This document shows positions 7,976-16,740 of a DNA stretch of 64,000 bases, piece by piece; position 1 is the first letter of the stretch; each line of letters opens with the position of its first letter. The translations under genes were made by a program, and so were the position numbers. The notes below the pieces were generated by a model. That model was not told the origin of the DNA and searched no databases. It worked only from the letters and a program-made list of their open reading frames with translations. Source of the DNA: Sulfopaludibacter sp963835555 (lineage in GTDB: Bacteria; Acidobacteriota; Terriglobia; Bryobacterales; Bryobacteraceae); contig CAWIGC010000014.1 in NCBI GenBank assembly GCA_963835555.1, forward strand, positions 29,057-93,056, read 5' to 3'.

Positions 7976-9293
7976 TTATGCGGTTACCAGTTCGCGATCG
8001 TGCGCGGTGCGCAGGGTGATCGGCACAAAATCGCGCTGATCCACGCCGGTATAAACCTGGCGGGGGCGGGCGATCTTGCGGTCCGGATCGAGCATCATCT
8101 CTTCCCACTGAGCCAGCCAGCCGACGGTGCGCGGGATGCCGAACAGCACGGTGAACTGATCCGGGGTAAAGCCCATGGCCTGGTAGATGATTCCGGAGTA
8201 GAAGTCCACATTGGGGTACAGCTTGCGCTTGATGAAGTATTCGTCGTTGAGGGCGATCTTCTCGAGTTCGAGCGCGATATCGATCTTCGGATTGCGTCCG
8301 GTGACTTCGAACACTTCCTCGGCCACCTGTTTGATGATGCGGGCGCGGGGATCGTAATTCTTATAGACGCGATGGCCGAAGCCCATGAGTTTGCGCTTGC
8401 CCTCCTTCACTTGCTCGATGAAGGCCGGGATGTGATCGTTGGACCCGATTTCGTCCAGCATGCGCAGCACTTCTTCGTTGGCGCCGCCGTGCAGGGGGCC
8501 GGAGAGTGCGGCGATAGCGGCGGCGGTGGTGGAGAAGGGATCCGCATTGCTGCTGCCGACAGCGCGCATGGTGCTGGTGCTGCAGTTCTGTTCGTGATCG
8601 GCATGAAGGATGAACAGCACTTCCAAGCGCGCGCGAGAGCACCGGGTTTGCGGCGTACTTGGGCTCGGTCTTGCGCCACAGCATGTTCATGTAGTTCTGT
8701 GTATAGCTGAGGTCGGGATCGGGATAAACATAGGGACGGCCCAGACGATGACGATACGAGAAGGCGGCCAGGGTGGGCATTTTGCCGATCAGACGGACAA
8801 TCTGTTTGCGGCGGCAGCGGGCGTCGGCGACGTTGCGAACGTCCGGATAGAAGGTAGACAGCGCGGCCACAGTGCTGATGAGCATACCCATGGGGTGGGC
8901 GTCGTGATGGAAGCCGTCCATGAACTTGCGGACATTCTCGTGAAGCATGGTGTGGCGCATCACGCGGCTGTTCCACTCCTCGAGTTGTTCCGACGTCGGC
9001 AGGTCCCCATTCAGCAGGAGGTAGGCTACTTCCAGGAAGGAGCATTTTTCCGCGAGTTGCTCGATGGGGTAGCCGCGATAGCGTAGAATCCCGGCATCGC
9101 CGTCCAGATAGGTAACGGCACTTTGGCAGGAGGCCGTGTTCATGAAGGCGGGGTCGTAGGTCATCAGCCCGAAATCCTCGGGGCCGGTTTTGATTTGGCG
9201 AAGGTCCATGGCGCGAATGGTGCCATGGGAGATCGGAACCTCGTAAGTTTTTTGAGTCCGGTTATCGGTGATCGTCAGTGTCTGGTTATCCAT
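7976..9293 (-). CDS. gltA: Citrate synthase (frame broken near 8624)
   Basis: Type II hexameric-like citrate synthase, condensing acetyl-CoA and oxaloacetate. The N-terminus has TYLDGDAGILRYRGYPIEQL; active-site segments are GPLHGGANEEVLRML, GFGHRVYKNYDPRA and VDFYSG with the catalytic His, His and Asp. ATG 9293 has AAGGAAGG ten bases upstream. Near 8624 a doubled G shifts the frame: ARALGSAVH should read ARALEVLFILHADHEQNCS, which is exactly the downstream frame. An essential-pathway gene broken by a single duplicated base points to sequence error. Repaired length ~438 residues, normal for the family. Confidence 0.93.
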
Positions 9294-9499
9294 GCGTGGA
9301 TCCTTCCTTAAACAAGCGAGAGCACAGAACGTTTCCGCCCGACACCCATGCACGTCTAATTCCAGATCAAAACGTCTGAAAATGCCACTTTTGGAGGATA
9401 AAAATGAGGATCTGCGATAATAGAAGTGCGAGCACCGGGGCTTTTGACGCAAGCTACTGGGTGCGCAATCCCCACCGGCGCCCGGCCTCAGGGAGAGAC

Positions 9500-9953
9500 A
9501 TGCTATCCACGAAATTGGTGCAACTGATTGAAACTAATTGGAATGTGATTGCTCAGAGGCTCATTGTGGCAGTGCGCAATCATCCGGACATGGAGCAACT
9601 ATCAAAACGGCCGCAATTGGATCTGCGGGAGTGGTGCCGGGACATTCTGGAGAATTTGGGTGACTTGCTGACCGCCAAAGACCGTGCAGAGCAGCAGGCA
9701 GCGTTACAGCGTTCTGGGCAAGACCCGCTTCGAAGAAAACATACCGCTGCACGAAGCGGTGCTCCGGTTCCACATCCTGAAAGAGATCGTTATCGAGTTC
9801 ATCCACGAGCAGGGGTTCGCCGTGAACGCGGTGCAACTCTATGCGGAAGAGGAGTTGGAACTGCGGTTGGGGCGTTTCATCGATGCCGGCGTTTACCATG
9901 TTGTCCGCGGGTACGAGAACGCGCTGCGCCGGGCCGCGCGCCTGGCTTCGTAG
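9500..9953 (+). CDS. RsbRD N-terminal-domain-like protein (frame broken near 9710)
   Basis: The start at ATG 9500 follows GGGAGAG. The first part (KLVQLIETNWNVIAQRLI) and, after one inserted base near 9710, the second part (FEENIPLHEAVLRFHILK) resemble the all-helical RsbRD N-terminal domain found ahead of STAS, kinase or diguanylate-cyclase outputs. The repaired protein is ~150 residues and ends without an output domain. Such sensors act in stressosome or partner-switch signalling, but no partner is adjacent. Family assignment is by resemblance only. Confidence 0.55.
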
Positions 9954-10195
9954 CGCTGGCCTCGGGATCTTTCCGGAATGTGTAACCGGCTGTCCGGATT
10001 GACTTTGCTGACTGTGGCGCAGGACCGTGCGGTAGTATCGGGAGGAGCGGCGGCCCAAACGGCGCCGGCGTCCCGCCATTCGCCGGGAAGACCCCGGGTG
10101 AAATCAGATTCACCGTGACAATTCAACGACAGGCACGTCAAAGACCACAGGCAGACTGAACGGAAGTTATTGACCAGATAAGCTATCGTGGTTTT

Positions 10196-10807
10196 ATGGC
10201 CCAGGATGCAGCCGGAGCGGTAGGGGCCCGATTGAGTCCACACGTCGATTCATTGATTCGGGCCGCTCAGGGCGGCGATCAGGACGCTTTCGAGCAACTG
10301 ATCCACGCATACGATCAGAGTGTGCTTCGGCTGGCGATGAACCTGTTGCGCAGTCCGGAAGATGCCCGCGATGTCTATCAGGAAGCGTTTCTCAGGGTCT
10401 ACCGCAACCTGCACTCGTTCCGATTCGACTGCAGTTTCCATACCTGGCTGTACCGGATTGTCACGAACATCTGCCTGGACCAGTTGCGCAAGCGGAAGGT
10501 GCGCAAAGAGGAATCCACGATCGTGGAGACCAGTGACGGGCCGATGGACCGGATGGACACCTTTGAGGAAGAAGGCGCGGAAAGCGACCCGGAACGTTCC
10601 ATGTGGAACGGCCAGTTGAAGCGGCGCATCGACGGCGCGCTGGAGGATCTGACTCCGCGGGAGCGCATGGTTTTCGAACTGAGGCACTATCAGGGGTTAC
10701 GTTTGCGGAATATCGGCGAAATGCTGGGGACAACGGAAGAGGCGGCCAAGAACTGCCTTTTCCGGGCGACACAGAAGATGCGTTCGGCGTTGGGAGATTT
10801 CGTATGA
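10196..10807 (+). CDS. ECF-type RNA polymerase sigma factor
   Basis: 203 residues. Region 2 is seen in EDARDVYQEAFLRVYRNL and SFHTWLYRIVTNICLDQLRKRK; region 4 in LTPRERMVFELRHYQGLRL and IGEMLGTTEEAAKNCLFRA. This is RpoE-like. Its stop overlaps the ATG of a zinc anti-sigma gene (ATGA), the standard arrangement for a sigma factor and its own inhibitor. Probably autoregulated and part of an envelope response with the following genes. Confidence 0.93.
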   Translation: MAQDAAGAVGARLSPHVDSLIRAAQGGDQDAFEQLIHAYDQSVLRLAMNLLRSPEDARDVYQEAFLRVYRNLHSFRFDCSFHTWLYRIVTNICLDQLRKRKVRKEESTIVETSDGPMDRMDTFEEEGAESDPERSMWNGQLKRRIDGALEDLTPRERMVFELRHYQGLRLRNIGEMLGTTEEAAKNCLFRATQKMRSALGDFV

Positions 10808-11766
10808 ATTGCGATGCGGCGGGGAAGTTGATTCCCCTTTATTATTACGGTGAGCTATCGCCGGAGGAGGAGGACGGCGTGGAAGCGCACTTTCACGAGT
10901 GCGCGTCCTGTGCGCGGGAGATGGCCCGGCAGCGGGCGTTTGCCAAAGCAGCGGACAGTTTGATGGTAGCGCCGCCACGCACTGCTTCTGGAGGACTGCC
11001 GGGCGGACCTGACGGCCGCGATTCAAGGCGGTGCGCCGTGCGTTCCGCGTTCGGCGAAGGGGCCCTGGACGCTTTTCCTGGAAGCGATCGGTCTCTCTTT
11101 CACCGGCTTCAACCGGTATCGCCAGCCGGTAGGGGCGGTGGCGCTGATCGCGATCGGCTTTTTCGCGGCGCGATATACCGGCGCGGGGATGGGCAATTTT
11201 GCGATTACTCCGACCGGGAGCGCGCCCAGGCGTACACCGCTTCGATGGCCGGCGATGACGTGTTTTCGACGGTACGCAGTGTGCAGCCGGATAGAGCCGG
11301 CCGCGTACAGATCGCGCTGGACGAGACGCGACGCCGGGTGATCTCCGGCGAGGTAGGCGACCCCAACATCCAGAAGTTTCTGGTGGCGGCGGCCAGCGAA
11401 GAGAATCCGGCGGTGCGCGTGGAATCGGTGGGACTACTGAAAGACCGTGCAGATTCCAGCGAAGTGCGCGATGTGCTGCTGAATGCGCTGGCGCACGATG
11501 CCAATGCCGAGGTGCGGCTCAAAGCGCTGGAAGGATTAAAGGGATTGGCCGGCGACGTGGCGGTGCGCAAAACGCTGGCCCAAGTGCTGCAGTCCGACGA
11601 TAACGCGGCGGTGCGGCTGGAGGCGATCAGCCTGCTGGTGACGCGCCATGACGACGCCATGGTCGGGGTGTTGCAGAGCCTGGTACAGAAGGACGGAAAC
11701 AGCGCGGTGCGCCTGAAGTGTGAAAAGGCGCTAAAGGACATGAATGCGTCAGTCGGCACTTTTTAG
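10804..11766 (+). CDS. Zinc anti-sigma factor with C-terminal HEAT repeats (two compensating indels)
   Basis: The N-terminus is a zinc-binding anti-sigma domain: MNCDAAGKLIPLYYYGELSP, then HFHECASCAREM with the HxxxCxxC ligands. Between an apparent inserted base near 10972 and a lost base near 11217 the true frame is another one, which encodes HALLLEDCRADLTAAIQ and a membrane segment, VALIAIGFFAARY. After the second indel the frame returns, giving ERAQAYTASMAGDDV and then about four HEAT-like repeats (NPAVRVESVGLL, NAEVRLKALEGL, NAAVRLEAISLL, NSAVRLKCEKAL). A ZAS domain, one TM helix and an external HEAT domain would make a membrane sensor. It overlaps the next gene by 23 bases. Confidence 0.82.
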   Translation: MNCDAAGKLIPLYYYGELSPEEEDGVEAHFHECASCAREMARQRAFAKAADSLMVAPPRTASGGLPGGPDGRDSRRCAVRSAFGEGALDAFPGSDRSLFHRLQPVSPAGRGGGADRDRLFRGAIYRRGDGQFCDYSDRERAQAYTASMAGDDVFSTVRSVQPDRAGRVQIALDETRRRVISGEVGDPNIQKFLVAAASEENPAVRVESVGLLKDRADSSEVRDVLLNALAHDANAEVRLKALEGLKGLAGDVAVRKTLAQVLQSDDNAAVRLEAISLLVTRHDDAMVGVLQSLVQKDGNSAVRLKCEKALKDMNASVGTF

Positions 11767-12899
11767 CGTTCTCCCGGCGGTGGCGCTGCTCGCCTGGGTC
11801 CTGGTCAATCAGGGATACGGCCAGGAGATGCTCAAGCGTGAAGGCGGCGGATGGGTGCGGACGATCAAGGGCACCGCGCCTCCGGAAACCCGCTTGCGCC
11901 TGGTGGGTCACGGGCCGGTGACGGTGGAGGCGGGTGTGGCGCGCGAGTTCACCTACACGGTGGCCGTGAAGGTACTGGCGAGGACGGAAAGCGAGGCCCG
12001 GCGTAAACTGGCCAACGTGCGGGTGCAGGTATCCAGCGAGCGTGGAATTTGCGTGGTCAATGTGCCGGGAGGCGAGGCACTGTCAACAGTGACGCTGCGT
12101 GCGCCGCGGCTGAGCGCGGCGGAGGTTTCGACTTCGGACGGCACGGTGGACGTGCGCGGGGTGGATGGCAGCCTGAGCGTGCATTCCCGAGCGGGAGAAC
12201 TGTTCGCGGACCGCATTCAGGGCGATTGCGACCTGGTCACGGGAGGCGGAGCCGTTTCGGTAGGACAAGTGTACGGCAACCTGCGTTGCAGCACCGGCGC
12301 CGGGCGCATTTCGGTGAAAAGCGCGCGCGGCCAGGCCAACCTGGTGACCGACGGGGGAGACATTGCGGCGGAGCATGTGGGCGGCGAGGTGACCGCGCAG
12401 ACGCGCGGCGGCGGAGTACATATCGGTTCGGCCGGAGGCGCCGTAAATGCCACTTCCGGAGGCGGGGAGATTGTGATCGAACATGCCGCGGGGCAGGTGA
12501 GCGCGCAGAATATGGCCGGGCCGGTGCGAGTGAGCGGAGCGGTTGGCGTGCACTGTGTCTCTACGGGCGCGGTGGCGCCTGAGCAATATTTCCGGGGCCA
12601 TGAACGTATCCACGGCCATGGGCAGCATTTTCGCCAATCTGCTGGGCAGCCGGCCGGCGGATTCGTTTCTGGCGACGGGAAGCGGCGATATCACAGTAGT
12701 GATTCCGTCGAATCTGGGGGTCACCATTCGCGCCGCCAACCAGATGTCCGACAGCCTGCGGCGCATCGTTTCGGACTATCCCGCAATTCAGATTGGGCGG
12801 CGCGGGACGCAACTGGTGGCGGAGGGCCGGGTGAACGGCGGCGGTCCTTTGCTGCAGATCACGGGGACGGGTGGAACGATTTTTATCAAGAGGCAGTGA
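11744..12899 (+). CDS. DUF4097-like exported beta-repeat protein (frame broken near 12574)
   Basis: Signal peptide (LFSVLPAVALLAWVLVNQGYG) followed by a repetitive beta-rich region with spaced Gly/Val units (VSTSDGTVDVRGVDGSLSV, LVTGGGAVSVGQVYGNL, VTAQTRGGGVHIGSAGGAV), the pattern of DUF4097 right-handed beta-helix/adhesin-like domains. Removing one G near 12574 joins it to AVRLSNISGAMNVSTAMGS and an end at TGGTIFIKRQ. Repaired size ~384 residues. Its start lies inside the anti-sigma gene, so it belongs to the same operon. Possibly a surface or periplasmic target of the response. Confidence 0.75.
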
Positions 12900-12923
12900 A
12901 ATAAACTGTCAGGGTTTCTTGCC

Positions 12924-13739
12924 ATGAGCGGTTCTAACAAAATCGGGTTGGCATGGCTGGCGGCGGCCTTGATGGCGCCGTGCGGCCTGGCACAGACGCC
13001 GCGCCACGATGCGAATCAGGTGGTGCTGCAAAAAGACAGTTCATACCTGGGGATCGGCGTGCAGGACGTGGACTCCGAGCGCGCCAAGGCTTTGAAGCTG
13101 AAAGACGAGCGCGGGGCGGAAATCACCAGCGTGGATCCCGACACGCCGGCCTTCAAGGCGGGGATTAAGCCGGGGGACGTGGTGCTGGAATATAACGGGA
13201 CCCCCGTGCAGGGCACCGAGCAACTGCAGCGGATGGTACGTGAAACGCCGGCCGGCCGGAGCGCAAAGCTCGACCTGTGGCGCAACGGCGCGGCGCTGAC
13301 GCTGACCGCAACCGTAGGCCAGCGTAAAGGCCTGTGGATGGAGGCGCCCGGCGGAGACGTCAACGTGGCGATGGCGCCGATGCCTCCCATGCCTCCCATG
13401 CCTCCGATGCCGGCGTTTTCCATGCCGCGGATCATTGCGATTATGCCCACGGCGCTGCTGGGGATCGAAGGCGAACCCCTGAACCAGGAGCCGCAATTCG
13501 CGGAATTCATGGGGGTGAAGGACGGGGTGCTGGTGAAGGCCGTCAACCGGAACTCAGCCGCCGACCGCGCCGGGATCAAGGCGGGCGACGTGATCGTCAA
13601 GATCGACGACACGCATGTTTCGACATCCGGCGACATCACCAGTATGCTGCGGGCAGCACACGGCAAGCGGACGTACACGGTGACGGTGGTGCGCAGCAGG
13701 AAGGAAATGCCGCTTCCGGTGACCATCGAAGAGCGGTAA
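12924..13739 (+). CDS. Exported protein with two PDZ domains
   Basis: 271 residues: signal peptide (AWLAAALMAPCGLA), PDZ 1 at about 35-130 (SYLGIGVQDVD, AFKAGIKPGDVVLEYNG), a linker of MPP units (about 150-165), and PDZ 2 (GVLVKAVNRNSAADRAGIKAGDVIVKIDD). The GIKxGDV loops are typical of DegP/DegQ-type PDZ domains, but there is no protease domain. It may bind exposed C-termini of misfolded envelope proteins or scaffold partners. It follows the DUF4097 gene by 24 bases in the sigma-factor operon. Confidence 0.85.
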   Translation: MSGSNKIGLAWLAAALMAPCGLAQTPRHDANQVVLQKDSSYLGIGVQDVDSERAKALKLKDERGAEITSVDPDTPAFKAGIKPGDVVLEYNGTPVQGTEQLQRMVRETPAGRSAKLDLWRNGAALTLTATVGQRKGLWMEAPGGDVNVAMAPMPPMPPMPPMPAFSMPRIIAIMPTALLGIEGEPLNQEPQFAEFMGVKDGVLVKAVNRNSAADRAGIKAGDVIVKIDDTHVSTSGDITSMLRAAHGKRTYTVTVVRSRKEMPLPVTIEER

Positions 13740-13741
13740 GC

Positions 13742-15116
13742 TTACAGTTTCCGGCCCAGGATGGCGTAGTCCAGAGCGCCAAAGAACGCCTCCCGGAACT
13801 CGTCCGGCAGGGATGCCAGCGACGGCATCGATTCCACCGCGGGCGTCAGACGCCGCACTTCGAGGCTTCCCACGCCGAATTCCTCCAGATAGAAGGCCAG
13901 CAGCGGGTGCGGAACGGGACGCTGGTGCGTAGGATCGAGATAGAAGTGCGTGGCGAAGATGGCCAGGCACTCCGGGTTCGGCGTCTCTATGGCGATGATG
14001 CCGTTGCGCGCCAGGCGGCTGGCGCACAGGCGCAGCATCTCCGGCAGGCGCGTCGGGCGGCAGGTGCTCCACCACCTGGGAACAGAAAATGCCGTCGAGC
14101 GAGGCCTCGGGCAAGGCCGCGAGGTACGCGAAGAGGTCGGCTGTTTCGGCGTCGAGGCCTTTGTGGCGGCAGATGGCCACGGATTCCTCACTCAGATCGA
14201 TGCCGCGCGCGGGTACGCCGGCCTCGCGCATCATCTCCAGAAACTCGCCGCGCCCGCAGCCGATATCCAGCACGTTGCGGCAGGCGGTGAAATAAGGCAG
14301 ATAGAACTGCTGGCCGGCCTTGACGTACTCTTCGGCGCCGCGGAACCGTTCGGCGAAACGGCCATAGTCGAAGGGCAGGGAAGCGGGCACTTCGGGAGAC
14401 ACGGATACCTGCGGCGCTTCCGCCGGCTTGCCGCGCACCTCGGCCCGCTGGCGGATGGTGCGCAGCTCGGAATAGATCAGCCGCTCGTACTCCAGCCGGA
14501 TGCGCTCCATGTCGGCCCACAAGCGCTGCTGCACCTCGATCATCTGGCGCTCGAGCGCGGCGGTGAAATCCTGGTGCTGGGCGCGCACCTGGTCGCGGTA
14601 GCCGGCGTCCATCAGGGTGGCGCGGTGCTGCGACCGCGCCCTGCAGATCGGCCACACTGCGCAGGAACTGGATTTCGTTCTGCTCCAGCTTGCGCTCCCA
14701 TTCCGCGCCGCCAATCGGTCCAGTGATTGCGCATGTCCTTGAGTTCTCGGCCGGCTTCGGCCGCGAGCGGCCAGTCGCAATGGCGCGATTGGTTTCGCCC
14801 AGCGCTTCGATGGCGGCATCGACGCGCGGAGAGCGATTTTGCGATTGAACTCCACCTGCTCGCGCACGTGCCAGTCCAGGACGCGCGCCAGGAATCGCTT
14901 CCAGGCCTGCACCAGGGCGTTGACCGGTCCGCCGGGGCGCGGATTCACGGTGCCGATGGCCGCCACCTTGCCCAGGGCGGCGTCGCGCGCATGCACCAGC
15001 GGCATCAGGTCCGCCAGCGGAATGGCGGAAACGCCCGGCGAGACGCCCTGAGGGTGCCGGCTGCGCACGCGGTCGCGGACCTCCCGGAGGATGGCGATCA
15101 GCTCAGCGCTTTCCAC
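13742..15116 (-). CDS. SAM-dependent methyltransferase with long N-terminal region (several frame breaks)
   Basis: The C-terminal half is a class I methyltransferase: motif I is VLDIGCGRGEFLEMM, then GIDLSEESV, FCSQVVEHLPP, IAIETPNPECL and FYLDPTHQRPVPHP, seen in methyltransferases linked to surface polysaccharides. The N-terminal ~200 residues are helical (VREQVEFNRK, LERQMIEVQQRLWADMERIRLEYE). A duplicated C near 14057 breaks the methyltransferase, and at least two more shifts lie at 14640-14840. The proposed GTG 15116 overlaps the end of queF by 14 bases. Substrate unknown. Confidence 0.7.
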
Positions 15117-15514
15117 GCGCGCGCCTCCGGGTGCGGGCAAACGCCGCGGTCACCAGGGTGGTGAGGCCGCCGCGCGCCGAGAAATCGCCGACCACAGTGG
15201 CGCTGACGGGATTGGCCGCCTTGACGACGTCGCCGCAGGATGCGGTTGACCACGTTCTCCTGAAAGATACCCAGGTCGCGGTACGCCAGCAGGTACATTT
15301 TGTACGATTTCAGTTCCAGGCAGAGCTTGTCGGGCACGTAGCGCAGGACGATTTTGCCGAAATCGGGCAGCGCCGTTTTGGGGCAGACGCAGGTGAATTC
15401 CGGCATGACGATTTCGATTTCGTAATCGGCATACTGGTTGGGCCAGGTCTCAATTTCGGGCAGCGCGGCATGGACGCCGGCCGCGGCGTGTTCATCGGTA
15501 TATGCGCGTTTCAT
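15103..15514 (-). CDS. queF: NADPH-dependent preQ0 reductase QueF (frame broken near 15234)
   Basis: Short unimodular QueF, reducing preQ0 to preQ1 in queuosine synthesis. The active-site segment EFTCVCPKTALPDFG places Cys44 and Asp51 with the family's seven-residue spacing; LELKSYKMYLLAYRDLGIFQE is the NADPH/substrate region. After VNRIL one extra base near 15234 shifts the frame; the neighbouring frame continues DVVKAANPVSATVVGDFSAR then GGLTTLV to a stop at 15103, the expected family end. Its ATG overlaps the TIGR00300 stop (ATGA), so the two are co-translated. No other que genes are seen here. Confidence 0.88.
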
Positions 15515-16720
15515 GCTAAGGCTTTCGAAAGCAGATCCAGGAAAAGGCCCACGTCGGCGACTACGCCGACCGCCTGGCCGGTGCCGCGGTCGCTGACCTT
15601 GGTGGCGACCGCGGGGTTGATATCCACGCACACGATTTTGACCCAGCTCGGCAGCATATTGCCGGTGGCGATGGAGTGCAGCATGGAGCCCAGGCAGATC
15701 ACCAGCCCGGCGCCCTTCAACTGCGCGGCGTAGGCGTCCTGGGCGGCGTTCATATCGGTGATGGTGTCGGGCAGGGGGCCGTCGTCGCGCAGGCTGCCGG
15801 CCAGAACGAAGGGGATGCCGGCCTGGACGCACTCGTAGAGGATTCCCGACTGCAAGCGGCCGGAGGCGACGGCACAGGCGACCGATCCGGCATGGTACAT
15901 GGCGTTAATGGCGCGCATGTGGTTGCGGTGGCCGTGTTCCTCCTGCCGCCCGTCGCTCAAGCGCACGCCCAGCGAGGTGCCGAACAGGGCGGCTTCGACA
16001 TCGTGCACGCCCAGGGCATTGCCGCTCAGCACGGCTTGTACGCAGCCGTGACGAATGAGCGCGCTGAGCCCGGCAACTCCGCCGGTATGCACCACCACCG
16101 GACCGGCCACCACCACCACGCGCTGTTTCTGTTCGAGGGCCTGGGTCACCAGGGCCGCGGTCTGGCGCACGGCGGTTTCCACCTGGCGTTCCGAGGAGAT
16201 GCCGTTGGACATGAAGGCGAAGGAGAGGCGATCGCGCTCCTTGGCCTCGGGGACCACGCGGATGCCGCGCAGACCCACCACAATCCGGTCGCCCGCGCGC
16301 AGATCGCGCAGCCGGCGGCACTGGGCGCGTCCTTCAGCCACCACAATCATGGCGTCCATGCGCTGGTTTTCCACTTCGATCCATTGGGACCCATGACGCA
16401 CCAGCGTGTGGTGGTTGGTGGTGGAATAGAAATCCTCGGGCGCGCATTTATCGCGCTCCACCTCGCGCAGCAGGGCGTCTCCGGTATCGACCGGGGCACA
16501 GCCAAGTTCCAGGAGGCTTTGCAGCAGCCGCTCCAGCGAAGACGCATCGGGGGTTTCGACCTTCAATCGGAGAGTACGAGGGTTCGCTGTTGGTACGGCC
16601 GATCCGGAACTGCTCCACTTCGAAGCGGCCGTTGTATTCCACGACCTTATCGAAGATGTTCTCCATGATGTGGGAGTCGATCAGGTGGCCTTCGGCTTCG
16701 ACCACTTCCTGGAATGGCAT
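15511..16720 (-). CDS. TIGR00300 (LOR/SDH-domain) protein, possible ornithine cyclodeaminase (frame broken near 16570)
   Basis: Recognised from the N-terminal EVVEAEGHLIDSHIMENIFD and, after one extra C near 16570, LKVETPDASSLERLLQSLLE, through VVAGPVVVHTGGVAGLSALI, LSGNALGVHDVEAALFGTSL, HMRAINAMYHAGS and VICLGSMLHSIATGNMLPS to CVDINPAVATKVSDRG. The family is the Rossmann-containing LOR/SDH C-terminal module; archaeal and cyanobacterial members (the latter fused, as in AgrE/ArgZ) are reported to convert ornithine to proline. Repaired size ~402 residues, typical of the stand-alone archaeal type. Enzymatic role here is by family only. Confidence 0.75.
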
Positions 16721-16740
16721 AGAGTTACTATTGTAGCGGC

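Noticed and set aside
13379..13412. ATGCCTCCC tandem units as an intergenic repeat
   Set aside because: They lie in frame in the PDZ gene and encode the Met-Pro-Pro linker.
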